DNA of 64,000 nucleotides, taken from positions 103,384 through 167,383 of the forward strand of contig NZ_KN050828.1 in assembly GCF_000746275.1 (NCBI RefSeq), in the 5' to 3' direction. How positions within the stretch are numbered: the stretch's first letter is position 1; each line of letters starts with the position of its first letter. A model generated the notes under the pieces. That model searched no databases. It worked only from the letters and a program-made list of their open reading frames with translations, and had not been told where the DNA came from. The DNA comes from Thermopetrobacter sp. TC1. Its GTDB lineage: Bacteria > Pseudomonadota > Alphaproteobacteria > Rhizobiales > Aestuariivirgaceae. This document shows, piece by piece, positions 9,154 to 17,153 of this stretch. The position numbers were made by a program, and so were the translations under genes.

Positions 9154-9473
9154 AGGATCTTGGCAGCCTGATGCGTCAGGTGCAGGAGATGCAGGAGCGC
9201 ATGCAGCGCATGCAGCAGGAGCTGGCCGAAGCGGAGGTGGAAGGCACAGCCGGCGGCGGCCTTGTTTCCGTGCGCTTGAACGGCAAGGGCGAAATGCGCG
9301 GTGTGCGGATCGATGAAAGCCTGCTCAAGCCCGAGGAGTGCGAAATTCTCGAGGATCTGATCGTGGCCGCCCATAATGACGCCAAGGCGAAGATGGAGGC
9401 GCTGATCGCGGAGAAGATGAAGGAGGCCACGGGCGATCTGCCCCTGCCGCCGGGCATGAACCTGCCGTTCTGA
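9150..9473 (+). CDS. ybaB: Nucleoid-associated protein YbaB/EbfC
   Basis: This 107-residue protein is a small dimeric DNA-binding protein of the YbaB/EbfC family. The N-terminal half is a Met/Gln/Glu-rich amphipathic helix (MRQVQEMQERMQ), followed by the strand pair around GLVSVRLNGKGEMRGVRID and a C-terminal helix ending in LPLPPGMNLPF, all family features. Its ATG overlaps the dnaX stop (ATGA). Together with recR downstream it forms the conserved dnaX-ybaB-recR set. Confidence 0.96.
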   Translation: MKDLGSLMRQVQEMQERMQRMQQELAEAEVEGTAGGGLVSVRLNGKGEMRGVRIDESLLKPEECEILEDLIVAAHNDAKAKMEALIAEKMKEATGDLPLPPGMNLPF

Positions 9474-9582
9474 GCGCGCTGGCTGCCGTTTCTTCGCCGC
9501 AAAGGGCAGGGCTTGCCGTGCTGATGGCAAGAGCACCCATCCCCCGTCATAGTGAGATGTCATCCGGACATTGGCCTTATCA

Positions 9583-10188
9583 ATGAGCCGCACACCCGTC
9601 AGCCCCGAAATCGAACGTATCATTCAGCTGCTGGCCCGTCTGCCGGGGCTGGGGCCGCGCTCGGCGCGACGGGTGACGCTGCATCTGCTCAAGAACCGGC
9701 AGGTGCTGCTTGATCCGCTGGCGCGGGCGCTTGCGCAGGCGATGGAAACGATCAGCACCTGTCCGGAATGCGGCAATCTCGATACGGAACGCCCCTGCAG
9801 CCTTTGCACCGATCCGCGGCGGGCGCAGGATGTGCTGTGTGTGGTGGCGGATGTGGCCGATCTGTGGGCGCTGGAGCGCGCCGGTGTCCACAGTGGGCTC
9901 TATCACGTCCTCGGCGGGGTGCTTTCGCCCATTGACGGCACAACACCGGAAGATCTCGGCATTCCCACCCTTCTGGAGCGGGCGCGGCGCCTGGCGGTGA
10001 AGGAGGTGATTCTTGCCCTGCCGGCCACGGTGGAAGGACAGACCACTGCGCATTACATCGCCGATGCCCTGCGCGCGGCCCTGCCGGATGTGAAACTCAC
10101 CCGCCCGGCCCAGGGCATGCCCGTGGGCGGCGAGCTTGACTATCTTGACGAAAACACCCTGCGCGCCGCTTTTCAGGACCGGCGCTAG
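9583..10188 (+). CDS. recR: Recombination protein RecR
   Basis: This 201-residue protein works with RecF and RecO to load RecA at gaps. It has an N-terminal helix-hairpin-helix ([17 protein letters not shown]), a four-Cys zinc finger near residues 59-75 ([16 protein letters not shown]), then a Toprim domain starting [16 protein letters not shown]. An in-frame TTG lies 12 bases upstream, but the ATG at 9583 gives the normal start ([14 protein letters not shown]). It follows ybaB after a 109-base gap. Confidence 0.96.
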   Translation: MSRTPVSPEIERIIQLLARLPGLGPRSARRVTLHLLKNRQVLLDPLARALAQAMETISTCPECGNLDTERPCSLCTDPRRAQDVLCVVADVADLWALERAGVHSGLYHVLGGVLSPIDGTTPEDLGIPTLLERARRLAVKEVILALPATVEGQTTAHYIADALRAALPDVKLTRPAQGMPVGGELDYLDENTLRAAFQDRR

Positions 10189-10373
10189 ATCCTCCTGGCC
10201 CCATGGTCGCTTGATCACGGTTCGGGATGTCGTGACAAGGCCATGCCTTTTCATCGTGCCTGCATGGCGCATATCCTTTTGCATGCATGCCCGGAGTGCT
10301 TGCGCTGTCGGGGGATTGATGGAATGGTGCCGGCGATTTTGGGTTTTGAATGATCTCTCATCAGGTCCGTTTC

Positions 10374-11477
10374 ATGTCTCTGTCCACGCTGGTCACACGG
10401 CTGCTCACCGGCCCGGTGCCGCCGGAAACCGCGCATCATCTGGCGGTGCGGGCGCTTGAGCTTGGCCTTTTTCCGCAATTGCCGAAGGTTGAGGATCCGC
10501 GGCTTGAGGTTTCGGTGGCGGGTTTGCGTTTTGCCAACCCGCTGGGCATGGCCGCGGGGTTTGACAAGGATGCGCGCGCCTTTCCCGCCCTTTTTGCCAT
10601 AGGCTTTGGTCATGTGGAGGTGGGCACGCTCACGCCCCTGGCTCAGGCCGGCAATCCGCAGCCGCGCATCTTTCGCCTGCGTGCGGATGAGGCCCTGATC
10701 AACCGCATGGGCTTCAACAATGAGGGGCTGGTGGCGGCGCGCAAGCGCATTCTCGCCTGGCGCCGGCGGGGGTATGGCGGGCGCGGCGTGCTTGGCGTCA
10801 ACATCGGCGCCAACAAGCGCTCGCTTGACCGCGTGGCCGACTATGCCCATGGCGCCCGCTGCATGGCCCCGGTTGCCGATTATCTGGCCATCAACATCTC
10901 CTCTCCCAACACGCCGGGGCTGCGCAACCTGCAGTCCACCACCGAACTGGCCCGTCTGCTGGCGGCGGTGATGCAGGCCATGGATGCGGCAGGGCGGCGC
11001 GTGCCCGTCTTCGTGAAGATCGCGCCGGATCTGCACGATGCGGACATCGAGCCGATTGTGGCCGCCTGTATTCAGGGCGGTGCGGCCGGCATGATCGTTT
11101 CCAACACCACCATCGCGCGGCCCGCTTCCTTGCAGTCGCCTCACAAGGGCGAGACCGGTGGGCTTTCCGGCCGACCGCTCTTTGTCCCCTCCACCCGGCT
11201 TCTCGCCCGCGTGCGCAAACTGGCGGGCCGCAGGCTCGCCCTCATTGGCGTCGGCGGGGTTAGCTCGGCCGAGGATGTATGGGAAAAGATGCGGGCCGGT
11301 GCCGATCTTGTGCAGATCTACACGGGCTTCATCTGGCAGGGGCCCGAGATCGTGCCGCGAATCCTCTCCGATCTCGCGGAACGCTGCGCACGGGAAGGGC
11401 TTTCCAGCATCACCGAGATTACCGGAAGCGGCATGGCCGAATGGGCGCAGCGTGAAATATCCGTACGAAGCTCTTGA
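10374..11477 (+). CDS. pyrD: Dihydroorotate dehydrogenase (quinone), class 2
   Basis: This 367-residue membrane-associated flavoprotein oxidises dihydroorotate to orotate in pyrimidine synthesis, passing electrons to quinone. The FMN-barrel motifs NPLGMAAGFDKDA, INRMGFNNEG, NISSPNTPGLR (with the class 2 catalytic serine) and GVGGVSSAEDVWEKMRAGA are all present. The N-terminal helical segment typical of class 2 enzymes is present too. The ATG at 10374 has AGGTCC about 9 bases upstream and is preferred to an in-frame ATG at 10350. It appears monocistronic or loosely followed by the ArsC-like gene. Confidence 0.96.
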   Translation: MSLSTLVTRLLTGPVPPETAHHLAVRALELGLFPQLPKVEDPRLEVSVAGLRFANPLGMAAGFDKDARAFPALFAIGFGHVEVGTLTPLAQAGNPQPRIFRLRADEALINRMGFNNEGLVAARKRILAWRRRGYGGRGVLGVNIGANKRSLDRVADYAHGARCMAPVADYLAINISSPNTPGLRNLQSTTELARLLAAVMQAMDAAGRRVPVFVKIAPDLHDADIEPIVAACIQGGAAGMIVSNTTIARPASLQSPHKGETGGLSGRPLFVPSTRLLARVRKLAGRRLALIGVGGVSSAEDVWEKMRAGADLVQIYTGFIWQGPEIVPRILSDLAERCAREGLSSITEITGSGMAEWAQREISVRSS

Positions 11478-11564
11478 CGGAGCGGGCGCAGGCGCTAGGG
11501 TGCACACATTGCAAACCGTTCTCAAGAAAGATTGCGAAACACACTTCTTCCGGGATTTGCGGCC

Positions 11565-11915
11565 ATGAGCGTTACCATCTATCACAATCCGCGGTGCTCA
11601 AAGTCCCGCGCCACCCTCAAGCTTTTGCAGGAGAAGGGCATTGAGCCCAGGATCGTGAAATATCTGGAGACACCGCCTTCGGCTGAGGAATTGCGCGAGA
11701 TCGTGCGTCTGCTCGGGCTGTCCTCACCGCGGGAGCTGATGCGCCGCAAGGAGAAGGAATATAAGGAATTGGGGCTGGATGATCCCACGCTTTCCGACGA
11801 TGCGCTGATTGAGGCGATGGTGAAGCATCCGCGCATGATCGAGCGGCCCATTGTCATCGCCAATGGCAAGGCCGCCATCGGCCGCCCGCCCGAGAATGTG
11901 CTTGCCATTCTCTGA
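11565..11915 (+). CDS. ArsC-family reductase (glutaredoxin-dependent arsenate reductase type)
   Basis: This 116-residue protein has the ArsC thioredoxin-like fold with the N-terminal motif IYHNPRCSKSRATL, which carries the active-site cysteine. The C-terminal RPIVIANGKAAIGRPPENVL is the family's closing signature. The ArsC family includes true arsenate reductases and housekeeping paralogues (YfgD/YffB type). No arsR, arsB or other arsenic gene is nearby, so an arsenate role is not supported by context. The start at 11565 (MSVTIYH) gives the family length; no strong ribosome site is visible. Confidence 0.85.
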   Translation: MSVTIYHNPRCSKSRATLKLLQEKGIEPRIVKYLETPPSAEELREIVRLLGLSSPRELMRRKEKEYKELGLDDPTLSDDALIEAMVKHPRMIERPIVIANGKAAIGRPPENVLAIL

Positions 11916-12148
11916 TCCCGGAAGGCCGCTTCCCTTTCGGTTACAAGACAGGAAATGATGGCGAAATGGGTTGTCTGTCCTGTGACTGGCGCCGGTGAAC
12001 GGGTTTACGGCGGGATTTGCCATCTCTTCAGGCGGACATGGCATTGCAGGCCCGCTGAAGGGCACACGGCGCGCAAAAAGCCCCTTGGCCTTTCGCAGAC
12101 CCGCAAGTGTGATCACACCACGCGGGCGGGCTGCGCCAGTTTTAAGGC

Positions 12149-12319
12149 TCAGCCGTGTTCCCGGGCCTCGGTGGCGTCCTTTCCGCCCTGGTCGTCCGCG
12201 TCGAGATACTCGTAGCGCACGCCCGGAAAGAGGATGATCTCCGCCTCTTTCTCCGCGGCCTGCTGTCTCGGTTTTCCGAGTCGCGCCGATCGCGGCGGAA
12301 AACGGACAATGCTCGCCAT
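12149..12319 (-). CDS. Small hypothetical protein, 56 residues
   Basis: The ATG at 12319 follows a good ribosome site (GGGGAGAGAGTGTC, minus strand). The product starts MASIVRFPPRSARLG, continues with a basic/acidic stretch and a compact hydrophobic motif EIILFPGVRYEYLD, and ends in a charged tail. I recall small proteins with a similar motif from Rhizobiales but know no function. The open frame upstream of this ATG is not coding in appearance. It is divergent from the YeeE-type transporter gene. Confidence 0.6.
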   Translation of the reverse strand: MASIVRFPPRSARLGKPRQQAAEKEAEIILFPGVRYEYLDADDQGGKDATEAREHG

Positions 12320-12612
12320 GACACTCTCTCCCCGTATCATGCACGTCCGAGGAGGCTTCTTCGGGTTGCCCCCCAACCCACAGGGGAAGTGTGAGTCATC
12401 ATGGTTAACAAACCGTAACATGCCTTGCCGCAACGGCAAACCCTTAGCCGGCAGACGATCGGGAAGATGCCTGGGTGCATGCGGCATGTGGAGGGATGTG
12501 TCATCTTTTTGAGTGAGCGAGCATTGCATGGCTTGGGCGGGCTTCCTATCCTTTCCTGAAGGTGGTGGAAGAGCCGTTCCGATCGTGTGAGGGGATACTG
12601 TGGGAGGGCGTG

Positions 12613-13794
12613 ATGCGACGGCCCAACTGGCTTCATGTGATCATCGTGCTGATCTTCGCCGCGGGGCTTTCCGGCTGGATTGCCTGGACTGTCTCCGGCA
12701 AGAAGGCGCTCGTGTTCGGCCTTGGCCTTCTTCTCGGCCTTGTGCTGATGCAGGCTTCCTATGGCTTCACCACGCACTGGCGGCGCTTTCTCGTGGCGCT
12801 GGACGGTTCCGGCATTCGGGCGCAAATGGTGATGCTGGCGGTGGGCAGCCTTCTCGTTCTGCCCGTTCTCGCACAGGGGCAGATCCTCGGGCACAAGGTG
12901 GCAGGCGCAATCGCACCGGCCGGGGTTTCGGTGGCGGTGGGCGCCTTCATGTTCGGCCTGGCCATGCAACTGGCCAACGGCTGCGCCTCCGGCACGCTCT
13001 ATGCCCTCGGCGGCGGCTCCACGCGCATGATGATCACGCTGGTGTTCTTCCTCATCGGTTCGCTCTGGGGCTCGGCCGACCTGCCCTTCTGGTATGGCAT
13101 GCCGAACCTGGGCGGAATCTCGCTCGTGCACAAGCTTGGTCTTTGGGCGACGCTTGTGCTGCAGCTTTCGATCTTCGCCGCCATATTCATCGCCACCCTG
13201 GCGCTTGAGCGCCGCTGCACCATCACTTCTTCCGCAAACGCCTCCCCCGCAAAAGCGGAACGGCCGTCGCTGACCTGGCGCCGTATCTTAAGCGGGCCCT
13301 GGAGCTGGATGGCCGGCGGGTTTTTGCTGGCGGTGCTCAATTTCGCAGTGCTGGCGGTGACCGGGCACATGTGGACGATCTCCTTCGGCTACACCCTCTG
13401 GGGCGGCAAGATCGTGCAGGCGCTGGGCTATGATCTTTCACAAGTGCCGTTCTGGACCTGGCCCTATCCCAAATGGGCGCTTGCCAATTCCTGGCTGGCG
13501 GAGGACACCTCGCTGAGCAACCTCGGCATCATCATCGGCGCCGCCCTGGCCACGGCGCTGGCCGGCGGCTTCTCCAGGCCGGTCTGGGTGGGCTGGCGCG
13601 GGGCTCTGGGCGCGGCCATCGGCGGGCTGCTCATGGGCTATGGCGCGCGCATTGCCTTCGGCTGCAATGTCGGCGCCTATTTCTCCGGCATCATTTCCGG
13701 CTCCCTGCACGGCTGGCAATGGGTGGTCTTCGGCCTGATGGGCACGGCCATCGGCGTGCGCCTGCGCCCCTTCTTCGGGCTGAAGAATCCGTGA
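12613..13794 (+). CDS. YeeE/YedE family transporter, probably thiosulfate/sulfur compound uptake
   Basis: This 393-residue membrane protein has two homologous halves of several helices each. Each half carries the conserved Gly/Cys motif of the family: NGCASGTLYALGGGS in the first and FGCNVGAYFSGI in the second. The characterised member TsuA conducts thiosulfate through cysteine-lined pores, so thiosulfate or a related sulfur species is the likely substrate. The ATG at 12613 follows GGGAGGGCG. No sulfurtransferase or TusA-like gene adjoins it, although a DsrC/TusE-like gene lies 41 kb away. Confidence 0.88.
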   Translation: MRRPNWLHVIIVLIFAAGLSGWIAWTVSGKKALVFGLGLLLGLVLMQASYGFTTHWRRFLVALDGSGIRAQMVMLAVGSLLVLPVLAQGQILGHKVAGAIAPAGVSVAVGAFMFGLAMQLANGCASGTLYALGGGSTRMMITLVFFLIGSLWGSADLPFWYGMPNLGGISLVHKLGLWATLVLQLSIFAAIFIATLALERRCTITSSANASPAKAERPSLTWRRILSGPWSWMAGGFLLAVLNFAVLAVTGHMWTISFGYTLWGGKIVQALGYDLSQVPFWTWPYPKWALANSWLAEDTSLSNLGIIIGAALATALAGGFSRPVWVGWRGALGAAIGGLLMGYGARIAFGCNVGAYFSGIISGSLHGWQWVVFGLMGTAIGVRLRPFFGLKNP

Positions 13795-14013
13795 CCGGCG
13801 CCGGAATACGTTTGTTCAGAAAGAAAGGGGCTCATCCCGCCGGCGCAGGAATGGCGGGGAATTTGACCTTTCTCATGCCGCAAGACTCATGCATGCTGTA
13901 GACATTCTGCCGTTTGCCGCGCACCGCCGCTTTGCGATCCGCGGGTAAGCGGATCTTTTCACCTCTTTGCGGGCATCTTTCGTCCTTGCATCGAACGGAA
14001 AGGAACAGCGATC

Positions 14014-15231
14014 ATGGCCCATTTCATCGTGGCAGGCGGAGGCATTGCCGGTCTGGCGGCGGCGCTCGCCTGCGCGCATCAGGGGCACAAGGTCACGGTT
14101 CTGGAACAGGCGCCGATCATCGAGGAGATCGGCGCCGGCATTCAGATCGGTCCCAATGGCCGCCGGGCGCTTGAGGGCCTGGGCGTGTGGGATCTTTTGC
14201 GGCCGCGGGTGGTGTTTCCCAGGGCCATCCGAATCTTACGGGCAAAAGGCGGGGCACTGGCCGAGCTGCCGCTGAACGAGCCGTTTCAGCGGATGTTTGA
14301 CGGGACCTATCAGGTGGTGCACCGGGCCGATCTGCTTGATGCGCTGTTTGTGGAAGCCACGCAACGGCCGCTGATCCGCATTCACACGGGCCGGCGGGTG
14401 ACGGGCTTTGCCCAGGATGACAACGGCGTGCGCGTGGATATCGAACGGGAAGAGACGGACGCTGAGGGCGCCGAAAAGCATCAGACGCTCACGGGCGACT
14501 TTCTCATTGGCGCCGACGGCATCCGATCCCGGGTGCGCGAAGGGCTTTTGCACGACGGGCCGCCCCAGTTCGCCGGGCATGTTCTTTACCGGGCGCTGGT
14601 GGATATCGATGCGGTGCCGGAGGGGGTGGATCTTTCATCCGTGCACCTGTGGCTGCATGAGGGCGGGCATGTGGTGCACTATCCGGTGGCGGCGGGTGAG
14701 AAATTCAACATTGTCGCTGCCGTCAATGAATCCTGGGAATCGGAGGGCTGGAGCGAGCCGTCCGACGGCGCCATTCTGCGCAGGGTATTCAAGGATGTGG
14801 CGCCGGCGCTTGAAAAGGTGCTCTCCCTGCCCCGGCAATGGCTGCGCTGGGCGGGCGCGGACCGGGAGCCGGTGAACACCTGGGGGAAGGGCCGGGTGAC
14901 GCTGATCGGCGATGCGGCGCATCCCACCCTGCCCTATCTCGCCTCGGGCGCGGTGATGGCGCTGGAGGATGCCGTGATCCTGGGCCGCAAGCTCGCCGCC
15001 ATTCGCAGCCGCGAAAGGGAGGCGAGCGATGAAGAGATCATCAGCGCCCTGCGCGCCTATGAGGCCACGCGCCAGCCGCGCACCGCACGGATCGTGAAGC
15101 GCTCGCACGCACTGGGCCGGATCTATCATGCCGGCCCGCCGCTTTCTTTGGCACGGGATCTGTTCATCCGCGCCCGCTCCGGCACCGCCGGCCTGCGCGC
15201 CATGCGCTGGCTCTACGGCTGGCGGCCGTGA
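14014..15231 (+). CDS. FAD-dependent aromatic-ring monooxygenase (salicylate/3-hydroxybenzoate hydroxylase type)
   Basis: This 405-residue protein has the three class A flavoprotein hydroxylase fingerprints: the N-terminal Rossmann loop GGGIAGLAAAL, the DG motif in DFLIGADGIRSRVR, and the GD motif in GRVTLIGDAAHPTLPYLASGA. Such enzymes use NAD(P)H and O2 to hydroxylate phenolic acids in the cytoplasm. The first 60 residues resemble salicylate and 3-hydroxybenzoate 6-hydroxylases. The ATG at 14014 follows AAAGGAACAG. Substrate cannot be assigned. The fumarylacetoacetase-family gene 4 kb downstream could act in the same gentisate-type route, but this is inference. Confidence 0.85.
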   Translation: MAHFIVAGGGIAGLAAALACAHQGHKVTVLEQAPIIEEIGAGIQIGPNGRRALEGLGVWDLLRPRVVFPRAIRILRAKGGALAELPLNEPFQRMFDGTYQVVHRADLLDALFVEATQRPLIRIHTGRRVTGFAQDDNGVRVDIEREETDAEGAEKHQTLTGDFLIGADGIRSRVREGLLHDGPPQFAGHVLYRALVDIDAVPEGVDLSSVHLWLHEGGHVVHYPVAAGEKFNIVAAVNESWESEGWSEPSDGAILRRVFKDVAPALEKVLSLPRQWLRWAGADREPVNTWGKGRVTLIGDAAHPTLPYLASGAVMALEDAVILGRKLAAIRSREREASDEEIISALRAYEATRQPRTARIVKRSHALGRIYHAGPPLSLARDLFIRARSGTAGLRAMRWLYGWRP

Positions 15232-15264
15232 TGGAGGATCAATAATTAATGGCGCCGGCGGGGG

Positions 15265-16059
15265 TCAGCGGCGGCGGCGGCTGCGGGAATCGCGCATGAG
15301 CTCCAGGCGGCGGCGCGCCTCCTTTTCGCGCTTTTCGGCCATCTGCGCCTCGCGCATGACCCCGGCCATGTATTCCATGTGGCCGCGGGCCTCGCGGGCG
15401 GCCCATTCGGGATCGCCGGACATCACCGCATCATAGAGGCGCTTGTGCTTCTCATAGAGCACCATGCCGCGGGCACCGTATTTCACCGCCAGCTCACGGT
15501 TGTAGAACACGCCTTCCGCCAGCATGGAGAAGATGGAGCGGATGGTCTGAATCAGCATGAGATTGTGCGAGGCATCGGCAATGGCCATGTGCAGATCCAC
15601 ATCCAGCTTCGCCTCCAGCTCCGTGTCCTCCTCGCGGGCGGCGCGCTCCATGTCGTTGATGATGCGGGTCAAGATCTCGCGGTCGGTCTCCGTGGCGCGC
15701 GCGGCGGCCCAGCCGGCGGCAATGGCCTCGATCTCGCCGCGGTATTCGATGAAATCGAAGGTGGCGCGGGGATGACGGGCGAACAGCTCCACCATGGGCC
15801 GTGAGAACATGGAGCCCATGATATCGGCAACAAAGGTGCCGCCGCCGTGCTGCGTGCGCAAAAGGCCGCGGTTCTTGAGATCCTCGATGGCCTCGCGCAC
15901 CGTGGGGCGCGAAACGTCCATGGCCTCGGCCAGGTCACGCTCGCCGGGCAGACGATCGCCCGGGCGCAGCGTGCCCTCCAGAATGAGCTCCTCGATCTGG
16001 CGCGCCACCTCGGAAGAGATCTTGCGTTGATCGATGCGCGTGAAAACGTTGTTCGTCAT
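15265..16059 (-). CDS. GntR/FadR-family regulator, probably lactate-responsive (LldR type)
   Basis: This 264-residue protein has an N-terminal winged helix (residues about 8-80: LRPGDRLPGERDLAEAM, SRPTVREAIEDLKNRGLL) and a C-terminal all-helical FCD ligand domain with the metal-binding pattern DVDLHMAIADASHN. A strongly basic tail follows (RRRLELMRDSRSRRRR). It is divergent from the lactate-utilisation genes lutA and lutBC, and a FadR-type regulator next to lut genes is a well-known LldR/LutR arrangement; control of them is therefore likely. The start follows GGGAGGGGGCC. Confidence 0.85.
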   Translation of the reverse strand: MTNNVFTRIDQRKISSEVARQIEELILEGTLRPGDRLPGERDLAEAMDVSRPTVREAIEDLKNRGLLRTQHGGGTFVADIMGSMFSRPMVELFARHPRATFDFIEYRGEIEAIAAGWAAARATETDREILTRIINDMERAAREEDTELEAKLDVDLHMAIADASHNLMLIQTIRSIFSMLAEGVFYNRELAVKYGARGMVLYEKHKRLYDAVMSGDPEWAAREARGHMEYMAGVMREAQMAEKREKEARRRLELMRDSRSRRRR

Positions 16060-16361
16060 GGCCCCCTCCCGCTGGTTGTGGCGAGGGTTATAGGTTCTTT
16101 TTCTTGAAGTAACAATCGCTTCCCGGAGTGGTCAAGGGATATGGCCATGACGGGCTGTCGCAGGCACGGCGCCTTCACCTCTCCATGGGCCCATGTCTTC
16201 CCTTTTTCGTGCCTTGGCCTTCCCGATCAGGAAAACGCGACCTTTGCATGCTTGACGAAGCGGCCATCGGCAGGCTCTACACACAAGCGCATACATGTGC
16301 GCGTAAAAGCCAAAGATGCCCTGAATCCCCTGCCAGACTGAGAGCCTTTCGGACACCTTTC
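16060..16361. other. Divergent intergenic region between the GntR-type regulator and lutA
   Basis: This 302-base gap holds the regulator's promoter and an AT-richer patch at about 16088-16115. I see no clear palindromic operator and no convincing promoter for lutA. The reading frame of lutA stays open through it, but there is no ribosome site or coding look to the upstream part. Confidence 0.5.
16088..16115 (-). promoter_or_regulatory. Candidate promoter of the GntR-type regulator
   Basis: On the minus strand TTGTTA (16110-16115) and CTATAA (16088-16093) are separated by 16 bases, about 30-55 bases before the start codon at 16059. Confidence 0.5.
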
Positions 16362-17153
16362 ATGACGGACTCTTCCGAACGCCCCCGCACCATCGCCCTG
16401 TTTGCCACGTGTCTGGCCGATGTGATGCGCCCTTCCGTGCCGCAGGCGGCGCTGAAGCTTCTGCGCGCGGCGGGCTTTCGTGTCTCGGTGCCTGAAAGGC
16501 AGACCTGTTGCGGCCAGCCGGCCTATAACGGCGGCGATGCGGCGGCAGCACGGGCGCTGGCAATACAGGCGATCAAGATGCTCTCCGCTTTTGATGCAGT
16601 GGTTGTGCCCTCTGCCTCCTGCGCCGGGATGATCCGTGTGCATTATCCCTCGCTGTTTCCCGAAGGTTCCGCCGAGCATGAGGCCGCCTGTACGCTGGCG
16701 GCGCGAACCTTTGAGCTGTGCGAGTTTCTGCATCGCCATGGCGTACCGCCGCTTGCCGGGCGCTGGAAATTTGGCCCGGTGGCGGTGCATGAATCCTGTG
16801 CGCTCTTGCGCGAAATCCGCGGGCGCACGCCTGTGTGGGCGCTGCTGGATCAGGTGGCGGGGCTTGAGGCTGTGGCGCTTGATGATCCGGAAACCTGCTG
16901 CGGCTTTGGCGGGCTGTTTTCGGTGAAGCTGCCGGAAGTATCCGCGGCGCTGGCCGACCGGCGCATCGAAACCATCATGCAGAGCAAGGCCCGAATTCTC
17001 ACCGGCGTGGACATGGGCTGCCTGCTGCATCTGGCCGGGCGCATGCACAGGCGCGGCATGGAGGTTGCGGTCATGCACGTTGCCGAGATCCTGGCGGGAT
17101 TCGCGCCTGTCTTCTGCAAGCCCACCCGGATCGCCAACGAGGCCGGATCATGA
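16362..17153 (+). CDS. lutA: LutA-type (Fe-S)-binding oxidoreductase subunit
   Basis: This 263-residue protein has the two CCG domains of the LutA/YkgE family, which bind an iron-sulfur cofactor as in heterodisulfide reductase. The motifs are ERQTCCGQPAYNGG (about residue 48) and ETCCGFGGLFSV (about 178). LutA acts with LutB and LutC to oxidise L-lactate to pyruvate in the cytoplasm. The ATG at 16362 (MTDSSER) is chosen because homologues begin near here; upstream in-frame sequence looks non-coding. Its last four bases overlap the start of the downstream lutB-lutC fusion (ATGA), indicating translational coupling. Confidence 0.92.
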   Translation: MTDSSERPRTIALFATCLADVMRPSVPQAALKLLRAAGFRVSVPERQTCCGQPAYNGGDAAAARALAIQAIKMLSAFDAVVVPSASCAGMIRVHYPSLFPEGSAEHEAACTLAARTFELCEFLHRHGVPPLAGRWKFGPVAVHESCALLREIRGRTPVWALLDQVAGLEAVALDDPETCCGFGGLFSVKLPEVSAALADRRIETIMQSKARILTGVDMGCLLHLAGRMHRRGMEVAVMHVAEILAGFAPVFCKPTRIANEAGS

